A DNA stretch of 5,152 bases from DASYSA01 sp036003885 (lineage in GTDB: Bacteria > Acidobacteriota > Blastocatellia > UBA7656): assembly GCA_036003885.1 (NCBI GenBank), contig DASYSA010000299.1, positions 1 through 5,152 of the forward strand, read 5' to 3'. Every line of letters begins with the position of its first letter. Within the stretch, counting starts at the first letter, position 1. Positions 1 through 5,152 of the stretch are shown here, in pieces. The notes below the pieces were generated by a model, which saw nothing but the letters and a program-made list of their open reading frames with translations, did no database searches and had not been told where the DNA came from. Made by a program: the position numbers and the translations under genes.

Positions 1-67
1 CATCGTGACTGCCTGTTCAGTCTTGTGTATCGCCCTTGGGGTCTGGATCTTCGTGCGGAATTGGTGA
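1..67 (+). CDS. C-terminal end of a probable membrane protein (partial)
   Basis: The frame starting at base 2 is open from the left edge to a TGA at 65-67 and gives 21 residues. About 18 of them are hydrophobic (Ile, Val, Leu, Ala, Cys, Gly, Trp, Phe), followed by a short polar tail reading VRNW. This looks like a last transmembrane helix with a short positively charged end, typical of a permease or small integral membrane protein. The gene starts left of the window, so family and length cannot be told. The stretch is short and could be a chance hydrophobic frame; the clean helix followed directly by a stop is the only support. Confidence 0.42.
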   Translation, partial: IVTACSVLCIALGVWIFVRNW

Positions 68-410
68 GTAGACCGCAACCGAACTCTCGCGTTGACCGAA
101 GCGCGCGATCGAGTGTTCACATGACCGTTGCTTGTATGCAGCAGGAGACTTATGTCGACACGACAACCGACCGACAACAAGAGGATCGAATCCACCAGAA
201 TCGGGCCCGACGATCCGCAGTACCTCGAGGCGGTCGAAAAGCGTTTCAACAAGTGTCGGATGGATGCTGCGACGGTCGGCGGCTGTGGTATAACATTGGA
301 TCGCCTCAGACTACATCGGCTCGGAGTGAACATTCAGCCGGGGAATGTAGCTCCGATTGACTGGTCAAAATGCGCGGGTTTTATTCGAAGTTCTCGACGG
401 GGTGGTCCGA
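68..410. other. Gene-poor stretch between the membrane-protein tail and the next gene
   Basis: This stretch has no convincing intact gene. It contains a candidate decayed oxidoreductase start (from 152) and a candidate promoter close to the following gene (357-385). A TATAAC box at 289-294 has no matching -35 element. Short complementary segments near 86-107 (TCGCG and CGCGA) give only a 5-bp stem and no T-run, so no terminator is called for the upstream gene. Confidence 0.5.
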
Positions 411-502
411 ATGCGCCGATCAATCTACTTCACAACTGCGCTGCTCCTTGTAGCTGCGGCCACCGGGGGCGCCTGGTCCTCGGTGAGCGGACAACGGAGT
501 GA
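152..502 (+). pseudogene. Possible remnant of an FAD-linked (berberine-bridge-type) oxidoreductase N terminus
   Basis: An ATG at 152 lies four bases after AGGAG (143-147) and opens a 116-codon frame. Residues 17-34, with the pattern IGPDDPQY followed by KRFNK, resemble the start of the FAD-binding domain of berberine-bridge-type oxidases, where a DDPRY motif is followed by a Phe-Asn segment. That family normally runs to roughly 450-500 residues and soon shows an RSGGH flavin-attachment motif. Here no frame continues the resemblance after about base 253 and no such motif appears. The rest of the frame is Arg/Cys-rich and low in family character, and it runs 92 bases into the next gene. I read it as the stub of a decayed or recombined gene. 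It could instead be a chance frame; the family match is from memory of the motif only. Confidence 0.28.
357..385 (+). promoter_or_regulatory. Candidate sigma-70-type promoter for the secreted protein gene
   Basis: TTGACT (357-362, five of six to the -35 consensus) is followed after 17 bp by TTTATT (380-385, four of six to the -10 consensus). A start about seven bases downstream would leave a leader of about 19 bases before the ATG at 411. The spacing is ideal, but the -10 box is weak and housekeeping promoters of this lineage are not known to me in detail. Confidence 0.3.
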
Positions 503-1328
503 GAGCATTCAGAACACCGGCGGATTGCAGCTGCTTGTAGCGCCGGAAAACGCCCAGCCCACGCTGCGTATCGTCCTCCCGGGACGCACAACGTCAGATC
601 GGTCGATCGAGATCCTCTTTCCCGAGCACGTCTCCGCCCTCAAACACGGCAGCAGCGTTGTCGAGCACCTGTACCTGTTCCAGCCCGGGCTGCGAGGCGA
701 GAGACCCCGGTGGCGTCGCCGCGGACGCTCCTTCGAGTACGAGCGCGACCTCCCTGGGGGCGTCGGCATGCTCGCGCGAGCCACGCTGGAGGATGACGGC
801 GTGCGCTTTCACTATGAATTCACCAACCGCTCCGACGTGGGATACGAGATGATCTATGCCGTCACCGATCCGCGGCTCACTTCGATTTTCCACGACGTGC
901 GCCTGGAGCGCACCTACGTGCACCACGCGAGCGGCTTCGACTTGCTGGCATCGGAAACGCCAGGCCGGCTCACTGTGCCACTCGGCCAGTGGCTGCCCGC
1001 CCGTTACCTGGCTTCCTTCACCTGGCCCGTACCGGAGCAGCGGATCGATCGTCGCGCCGACGGGATCGCCTACTACAACAAGTCGCGGGCGGTTGATCAG
1101 CCCTTCATCGCTACGCTGTCCGCGGACAGCACCTGGGTGGTTGCGAGCTTCACCCGCCAAACAGGCAACGTGTGGAGCAACCCCGAACTGACGTGTCAGC
1201 ACGTCGACCCACAGACGTCGCTCTCGCGGGGCCAGCGCGCGACACTGGAGATGAAGATCCTCGTCCTTCATAGCTCGCTGGAGGACGCGCTGAAGCGGGC
1301 GATCCGGCAACGCGAGTCCCTGAAGTAG
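411..1328 (+). CDS. Secreted protein of unknown function, probably beta-rich
   Basis: The 305-residue product starts with a Sec-type signal: MRRS, then a hydrophobic stretch (about residues 5-21), with cleavage likely between residues 21 and 28. The ATG at 411 is preferred over the in-frame TTG at 357 because the signal begins exactly there and the 18 extra residues would spoil it; only a weak purine-rich site (near 397-402) precedes it. The mature part alternates short hydrophobic and polar stretches and is rich in Val, Thr, Tyr and Arg, suggesting a beta-sandwich. Distinct segments are FHYEFTNRSDVGYEMIYAV (133-151), a His/Tyr patch near 168-172 (TYVHH), IAYYNKSR (219-226) and VWSNPELTCQHVDPQ (254-268); the end looks helical. 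An aldose-epimerase-like sugar-binding fold is conceivable, but I see no diagnostic catalytic motif. I do not recognise the family. Sampled lines are about 67-72% G+C, above the next gene. The amidohydrolase follows after 88 bp on the same strand. Confidence 0.82.
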   Translation: MRRSIYFTTALLLVAAATGGAWSSVSGQRSESIQNTGGLQLLVAPENAQPTLRIVLPGRTTSDRSIEILFPEHVSALKHGSSVVEHLYLFQPGLRGERPRWRRRGRSFEYERDLPGGVGMLARATLEDDGVRFHYEFTNRSDVGYEMIYAVTDPRLTSIFHDVRLERTYVHHASGFDLLASETPGRLTVPLGQWLPARYLASFTWPVPEQRIDRRADGIAYYNKSRAVDQPFIATLSADSTWVVASFTRQTGNVWSNPELTCQHVDPQTSLSRGQRATLEMKILVLHSSLEDALKRAIRQRESLK

Positions 1329-1416
1329 AGACGCGCAGATCTCATGCAACGTCGCTTGAGATGGTGTCTGGGCAAACCTTTCTTGATTTCCTAACCATTG
1401 GGCGGAACGGAGACCT

Positions 1417-2859
1417 ATGAAAATCGCAACGGCCTTTCTTCTGTTGGTTGGCATTGCCGTCGGCTCGATCGCACAGAGTCCCAATGCTGAGCGGCAGCAA
1501 TTCATTCGCGTGGAAGCTCCGACAGTTGTCCTGACCCACGTGCGAATAATCGACGGCACAGGCGCCGAAGCTCGTGATGATCAGACAATCGTTATTGCAG
1601 ACGGCAAGATCAAATCAATCGGAGCGAGTTCTCCTGCCGATCTGCCCGCGAATGCAAAGACCGTTGATCTCCAGGCGTACACCGCGCTGCCCGGCCTCGT
1701 GGGCATGCACAACCACATGTTTTTCCCGATGGGCGGATCTCCTCCGATGTATTCCAATATGGGCACCAGTTTTCCTCGTCTTTACCTCGCCCTGGGTGTC
1801 ACGACGATTCGCACTACAGGCAGCGTTGCTCCTTTCACCGATCTTGAAATAAAACGCCTCATTGACTCGGGCAGAATGCTCGGACCCAAGATGCATATCA
1901 CCGCTCCATATCTCGAGGGGCGCGGATCGTTCACCCCCGTGATGCACGAGCTCAGTGGCACGGAAGATGCGCGGCGCATGGTCAACTTTTGGGCCGATGA
2001 AGGCGCTACTTCTTTCAAGGCTTACATGAACATTACGCGTGCTGAGTTGCGCGCGGCCGTCGAAGAAGCGCATAAGCGCGGACTCAAGGTGACCGGACAT
2101 CTCTGCTCGATCGGTTACAAAGAAGCAGCAGAGATCGGCATTGATAATCTTGAACACGGATTGTACGCGGATTCAGAGTTTGTTCCGAACAAACAGCCGG
2201 ATCAGTGCCCGGGCGCCGCGGTCAACGCCAGCCTCAGACAACTGGATCTGAATAGTCCCGCGGTGCGCGAGACGATTAGTACTCTCGTCACCAAGAATGT
2301 CGCGATAACTTCGACGCTTCCGGTCTTCGAAGCCGGGAGCGCTCCGTTGACTCAAAGCGGGATCGGCGCGGCCTCGGCGTTACTCAATCCCCGGGTGCTC
2401 AACGTGATGTCTACCGATGCCCGGGTGCGTTATCTGACGTCGCGAGCACGTGTCTCGTCCGATCCCGGATCCGTGGCGCTGCTCCGCAAGGCGATGGAAT
2501 TCGAGCGCGCATTCGTGAGGGCCGGGGGTTTGCTGATAGCCGGGCTGGACCCAACCGGCAACGGCGGGATCGTGGCGGGGTTTGGCGATTTGCGTGAAGT
2601 TGAGCTTCTGGTCGAAGCCGGGTTTACGCCTCTGGAAGCCATCAAGATAGCCAGCTTCAACGGCGCGAAGTTTCTTGGCGAAGACGCGCATATCGGCTCC
2701 ATTGCGGTAGGAAAACAAGCCGACCTGATGATAGTAAGAGGAAACCCGGGAGTGAACATCAGCGAAATAGAAAAGGTCGAAATCGTCTTCAAGGATGGGG
2801 TAGGCTACGACTCAGAGAAGCTGATCCAGTCAGTACAGGGCTTGGTGGGAGTCCGGTGA
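1417..2859 (+). CDS. Exported metal-dependent amidohydrolase (imidazolonepropionase-like)
   Basis: This 480-residue protein belongs to the amidohydrolase superfamily, which hydrolyses C-N and related bonds using one or two metal ions in a TIM barrel. The N-terminal signal runs to about residue 19 (MKIATAFLLLVGIAVGSIA), so it acts outside the cytoplasm. The small beta domain that opens these enzymes is seen at 37-70 (VVLTHVRIIDGTG, then IADGKIKSIG). The metal ligands all appear present: H98 and H100 in GLVGMHNH, candidate carboxylated lysine K201 in SFKAYM, H228 in KVTGHL, H247 in NLEHG, and D378 in AGLDPTG. The closing beta domain has the usual IGSIAVGKQADLMIV signature (427-441). Length is normal for the group. 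GGAGA at 1409-1413 lies three bases before the ATG and supports this start. Substrate cannot be read from sequence; dipeptides, cyclic imides or xenobiotic amides are all possible. No strong promoter is visible in the 88-bp gap, so co-transcription with the upstream gene is possible. Confidence 0.93.
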   Translation: MKIATAFLLLVGIAVGSIAQSPNAERQQFIRVEAPTVVLTHVRIIDGTGAEARDDQTIVIADGKIKSIGASSPADLPANAKTVDLQAYTALPGLVGMHNHMFFPMGGSPPMYSNMGTSFPRLYLALGVTTIRTTGSVAPFTDLEIKRLIDSGRMLGPKMHITAPYLEGRGSFTPVMHELSGTEDARRMVNFWADEGATSFKAYMNITRAELRAAVEEAHKRGLKVTGHLCSIGYKEAAEIGIDNLEHGLYADSEFVPNKQPDQCPGAAVNASLRQLDLNSPAVRETISTLVTKNVAITSTLPVFEAGSAPLTQSGIGAASALLNPRVLNVMSTDARVRYLTSRARVSSDPGSVALLRKAMEFERAFVRAGGLLIAGLDPTGNGGIVAGFGDLREVELLVEAGFTPLEAIKIASFNGAKFLGEDAHIGSIAVGKQADLMIVRGNPGVNISEIEKVEIVFKDGVGYDSEKLIQSVQGLVGVR

Positions 2860-2907
2860 GTTGTCACAGCAATTCCAGCCGCAAGGTCGTTGACAAAAAG
2901 CGCGTCG

Positions 2908-4503
2908 TCACTCCAGAACTCTGAAAAACGCCCGCCAGATCGGACTCGAATCTGCCAAAACATCTACTCGATAGAGGCCGGGCTTCAGGCTGGATATGTC
3001 TGCCTTCCACCACGTGTATGATGAATTCGGTCCCGGCCTCACATCCAATTTGGACTGCTTGCTTTCTATCACCAGCCGACCGGCGAGATCGTAGATGCGA
3101 TGCAACGCCGTTGCCTTAATCTTTTCCTTGGGTCGGAACTCAAGAAACACGATAAGACCATCCGTGGATCTGAACTCGTAAGTCTCCTCCGTCGGTCTCG
3201 GCAGGGGCTTTGTCTCAACACGTTTTGCCAGAGTTCCGTACTGGATATTCTCAAAGCGCGTAATAACAGGTGTGAACGTGGCATCACTTCCAAGTTGCTG
3301 CATAGTCGTTGGCGCCTGCCCCGATGGCGGCTTTGAGAATGATTTGATCGGTACTGCCACCAACCCTGGATTCGCATTCGCGAGCTGAGAGCCGCCGTAG
3401 TAGACGCCTGGAAGCTTCTTCGTCGAAGCCCATCCCGGAATCATGCTTCCTCCGACGATGCCGATCAGATCACCATACTCGTCGAGCAGAGGCGAGCCGA
3501 TCACGTCCGGGTGAGTACAGTTCAGATTGATGCGTTCACCGTTTTGAGGAAATCGGTTCTTCCCGACGATATCGCATCGAACGATCACACGGGCTCCGCT
3601 GGCAGACACAGCCAACGCATACACTCGACTGCCAACCGTCGAATCGACGCTTGAGGAAAACTTGATCAATCGTTTCTGACCGGAGTCTACTTTGATGAAG
3701 GCCCAGTCCTGCCACTTATCCCAGCTCAGCGCCTCCTGGGTTTCGAGACGGCGGCCATCCGGTAACGACACGCGTAGCCTGCTCGCCCCGTCAATGACCT
3801 GAAAGGCGGTCAGCAACACATCGGGCTCGACAAAAAAACCGCACCCGCCGTCGATGCGCTCGCCTTTGGCATCCAGCTGCTCGACAAGGGCCGTCGCCCC
3901 ATTAGCAATCTCGTAGATCTGCGACTCGGTCATTGGCTGACGAGCTTGCTCCGGCGGCGGGCCAGTTGGGTTGACCGGGCTCGACTGCGCAGGACCCGTC
4001 GCCGTCTGAGCGTCCGGATCCTTAGCCGAAACGATCTGAAACTTATGTTGACCGGTGATTTCTCCGTCGACGCGAGCCTCGAGGGTCCAGATTCCGGGTT
4101 CCGAGGTCTCGGACAGGAGCAGCGTGAAGAACCCCGAGCAGGTTCTTGTTCGCACTTCTAATTTGAAATCTGAAACGCCGACAAGCTTTCCCGCAGGGTT
4201 CTTCCAGTGAGCTTCGAATTCGTGTTGTCCAGCGACGGCCTCCCATTCGAGATAGACGATCACCTGCCGATCGTCGGGGACCCTGAAGACGGTCCTGGGA
4301 TCATCGACTACGTATCTTCCGCTCTGTTCGTGTCCCTTGCTTCCGGAGATCGAGCGTATGAGTCTAAACTTGCTCTGGCTCGCCTGGGCAACGCCGTCGG
4401 GCCGGGCGTGAGTTGACGGGGCCCTGGAAAGCGCCGCTGCAGTGAGTAACGAGAATATCGTCAGGGCAACAGAGGATCGACCAAAGGGCGGCTTGTAGGT
4501 CAT
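2908..4503 (-). CDS. Exported trypsin-fold pseudoprotease flanked by two related beta domains
   Basis: The 531-residue product has a signal peptide (hydrophobic about 11-25, cleavage likely after A33 in STHA). The order is: beta domain 1 (about 72-158), a Pro/Thr/Gln-rich linker (160-192), a trypsin/HtrA-type domain (about 195-390), a second linker, then beta domain 2 (about 443-530), which is related to the first. The trypsin-type core is clear: GGCGFFVEPDVLLTAFQVIDG corresponds to the usual catalytic-His strand, DWAFIKVD to the Asp strand, and HPDVIGSPLLDEYGDLIGIV to the GNSGSPLL serine loop. The Asp is kept (D266), but His is replaced by Gln (Q235) and Ser by Ile (I335), so serine-protease activity should be lost. 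A binding or scaffold role is inferred. Four cysteines remain in the mature protein (122, 221, 310, 329). AGGAG at 4510-4514 lies six bases before the ATG and fixes the start. The gene converges on the amidohydrolase gene and diverges from the beta-lactamase-family gene. Confidence 0.9.
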   Translation of the reverse strand: MTYKPPFGRSSVALTIFSLLTAAALSRAPSTHARPDGVAQASQSKFRLIRSISGSKGHEQSGRYVVDDPRTVFRVPDDRQVIVYLEWEAVAGQHEFEAHWKNPAGKLVGVSDFKLEVRTRTCSGFFTLLLSETSEPGIWTLEARVDGEITGQHKFQIVSAKDPDAQTATGPAQSSPVNPTGPPPEQARQPMTESQIYEIANGATALVEQLDAKGERIDGGCGFFVEPDVLLTAFQVIDGASRLRVSLPDGRRLETQEALSWDKWQDWAFIKVDSGQKRLIKFSSSVDSTVGSRVYALAVSASGARVIVRCDIVGKNRFPQNGERINLNCTHPDVIGSPLLDEYGDLIGIVGGSMIPGWASTKKLPGVYYGGSQLANANPGLVAVPIKSFSKPPSGQAPTTMQQLGSDATFTPVITRFENIQYGTLAKRVETKPLPRPTEETYEFRSTDGLIVFLEFRPKEKIKATALHRIYDLAGRLVIESKQSKLDVRPGPNSSYTWWKADISSLKPGLYRVDVLADSSPIWRAFFRVLE

Positions 4504-4556
4504 GTTGGGCTCCTATGAATACGACGTGAGCGAAGCAGTGTCCTGTTGGCGGCGCA

Positions 4557-4587
4557 ATTCTAACATTGTTCCGGTGGCACGGAACAA
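4557..4587 (-). promoter_or_regulatory. Candidate promoter of the pseudoprotease gene
   Basis: Read on the minus strand, TAGAAT (4562-4557) matches the -10 consensus in five of six positions and is preceded by TGT, forming an extended -10 (TG-N). The best -35 is TTGTTC (4587-4582), three of six, separated by 19 bp. An extended -10 can work with a poor -35. Transcription would begin near 4550, leaving a leader of about 47 bases. Most of the region upstream of the -10 lies inside a perfect dyad, so a protein bound there would control this start. Confidence 0.35.
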
Positions 4588-4589
4588 TG
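4564..4589. repeat. Perfect 10-bp inverted repeat, candidate operator
   Basis: CATTGTTCCG (4564-4573) is followed after six bases (GTGGCA) by its exact reverse complement (4580-4589). A perfect ten-base arm pair is long for chance in a 337-bp region. It overlaps the spacer and -35 area of the candidate minus-strand promoter, and its centre is about 74 bp from that gene's ATG. Read as DNA it fits a dimeric regulator site; read as RNA it would be a hairpin, but it has no T-run and lies at or upstream of the likely transcript start, so a terminator is unlikely. The regulator is unknown and none is encoded in the window. Confidence 0.55.
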
Positions 4590-4625
4590 CCAATGCTCAG
4601 ACCACATCGACTTTCTGTGGAGCGG

Positions 4626-4700
4626 CCACGAATTTCACGAATTGCACGAATGGATTACGAATGATTCGTGGCGCATTCGTGTAATTCGTGCAATTCGTGG
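4626..4700. repeat. 75-bp palindromic element built from 9-bp units (REP-like)
   Basis: Two 27-base arms (4626-4652 and 4674-4700) are inverted copies matching at 25 of 27 positions. Each arm is three tandem 9-mers around the core CACGAAT on the left (CCACGAATT, TCACGAATT, GCACGAATG) and its complement ATTCGTG on the right. The 21-base centre carries a further small hairpin, ACGAA (4657-4661) and TTCGT (4665-4669) with a three-base loop. The element is A+T-richer than its surroundings. It lies between divergent genes, so it cannot be a terminator for either. It resembles dispersed extragenic palindromes; I recall similar CACGAATT-type strings from environmental genomes but cannot verify that here. 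A regulator-binding array is the alternative. Confidence 0.8.
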
Positions 4701-4840
4701 CTGCTCCTTCGTTTGTCGCCAAACTTTAAGGCTCCATCCGTCGTTCGGAACAGTGAGTCCTGGTCGCGACTTGAGAGATTGCCACGGTCAGGCGCACATT
4801 TCCCGACAATTCCACAGAAGTCCTGAAGGAGAGAAGCACC

Positions 4841-5152
4841 ATGAGAAAGTATTTCCCTGGCCCTCGAATCCTGCATCTATTGATCGCGATTGCGTTGCTG
4901 CTCGCAGCCCAGGCGAGTGTGCTGGCCCAGGACAAGGCGGCAAAGATCGATGAGTTGATGAAGGTCTACAACAGCTACAGGCAGTTTAACGGCGCGGTGT
5001 TGGTGGCTGAAAACGGCAAGGTCATCTTCAAGAAGGGATATGGGATGGCCAACATGGAGTGGAACATCCCGGTTGAGACTGACACCAGGTTCCGTCTGGG
5101 CTCGATCACCAAGCAGTTCACTTCCATGCTCATCCTGCAGCTCGTCCAGGAG
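4841..5152 (+). CDS. Exported serine hydrolase of the beta-lactamase family (5' part)
   Basis: The frame is open to the right edge and gives the first 104 residues of a protein that would normally be 350-500 or more. A signal peptide covers about residues 1-29 (charged MRKY start, a hydrophobic run from about 10 to 23, and VLA before the likely cleavage), with no lipobox cysteine. The mature start follows the class C beta-lactamase / D-alanyl-D-alanine carboxypeptidase / esterase pattern (PF00144-type): FNGAVLVAENGKVIFKKGYG (49-68), NMEWNIPVETDTRFRLGS (71-88), then the active-site SxxK as SITK, with nucleophile S88 and base K91. The Tyr and KTG-like motifs lie beyond the window. AGGAGA at 4827-4832 lies eight bases upstream and fixes the start. 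Members of this family cut beta-lactams, peptidoglycan stem peptides, D-peptides or esters; which applies here cannot be told, and resistance should not be assumed. Confidence 0.92.
   Translation, partial: MRKYFPGPRILHLLIAIALLLAAQASVLAQDKAAKIDELMKVYNSYRQFNGAVLVAENGKVIFKKGYGMANMEWNIPVETDTRFRLGSITKQFTSMLILQLVQE

Larger units (their letters stand above)
4504..4840. other. Divergent intergenic region (337 bp) with two inverted-repeat structures
   Basis: The two flanking genes point away from each other, so this region must hold the start signals for both. It contains the ribosome site of the minus-strand gene (4510-4514), a candidate promoter and dyad (4557-4589), a weaker CCACA/TGTGG stem with a 9-base loop (4602-4620), a 75-bp palindrome (4626-4700), a half-site copy of the dyad (4746-4755), and the ribosome site of the plus-strand gene (AGGAGA, 4827-4832). 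Open frames here are repeat-derived and have no coding character. I could not find a convincing -35/-10 pair for the plus-strand gene; TTGAGA at 4771-4776 followed after 18 bp by CACATT is the best and is weak. Confidence 0.6.

Noticed and set aside
25..360. A 111-codon plus-strand frame at the left end as a gene
   Set aside because: It is Arg/Ser/Gln-rich with no fold-like pattern, overlaps the better-supported frame from 152, and has no ribosome site.
594..1559. A 321-codon minus-strand open frame opposite the secreted-protein gene and the start of the amidohydrolase gene
   Set aside because: It is a shadow of the G+C-rich plus-strand gene: it spans two real genes and the gap between them, has no signal or family motif, and its product is compositionally odd. 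The plus-strand frames have signal peptides and, for the amidohydrolase, metal-ligand motifs.
2861..2896. TTGTCA/TGACAA stem as a bidirectional terminator between the convergent genes
   Set aside because: Six base pairs with a 24-base loop is too weak, and the adjacent A-run lies on the wrong side for both transcripts.
4575..4590. A sigma-54-like TGGCAC followed by TGC pointing to the beta-lactamase-family gene
   Set aside because: The invariant GC of the -12 element falls one base out of register with the GG of the -24 element, the TT before it is missing, and the site lies inside the dyad, which explains the sequence better.
4626..4700. The palindrome as a rho-independent terminator
   Set aside because: Both neighbouring genes are transcribed away from it, and neither arm is followed by a T-run.
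4626..4700. The palindrome as a short CRISPR array or as transposon ends
   Set aside because: The 9-bp units are adjacent with no unique spacers, and no transposase frame or target duplication is seen nearby.
4841..5152. Calling the last gene an antibiotic-resistance beta-lactamase
   Set aside because: Only the signal and SxxK region are visible. Most PF00144-type proteins with this N-terminal pattern are peptidases or esterases of unknown substrate.

Overview
The window looks like bacterial chromosomal DNA of moderately high G+C from an environmental, probably Acidobacteriota-like, organism. That assignment is inference. It rests on a run of Sec-exported enzymes of unclear substrate (metal amidohydrolase, serine-beta-lactamase-type hydrolase), a secreted trypsin-fold protein and a palindromic repeat. 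No rRNA, tRNA, transposase, CRISPR array or phage gene was seen.

Layout. Bases 1-67 hold the end of a gene that looks like a membrane protein. Bases 68-410 are mostly non-coding, with a short open frame whose first ~34 codons resemble the start of FAD-linked oxidases and then lose that resemblance. Next, on the plus strand, come a secreted protein of unknown function (411-1328) and an exported amidohydrolase (1417-2859). The amidohydrolase converges, with only 48 bp between stops, on a minus-strand gene (2908-4503). That gene encodes an exported trypsin-fold protein whose catalytic His and Ser are both replaced. A 337-bp divergent intergenic region (4504-4840) holds a perfect 10-bp dyad over a candidate promoter and a 75-bp palindrome built of 9-bp units. 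The window ends inside a plus-strand beta-lactamase-family (PF00144-type) hydrolase (4841 to beyond 5152).

How the parts work together. Every complete gene, and the last partial one, begins with a convincing signal peptide, so all the products probably act in the periplasm or outside. No shared pathway can be read from the sequence, and the arrangement (plus, plus, minus, plus) does not argue for one operon. The points most worth following are the inactivated protease core held between two related beta-rich domains, and the two inverted-repeat structures upstream of its gene. I did not find a recognisable new defence or mobile system.
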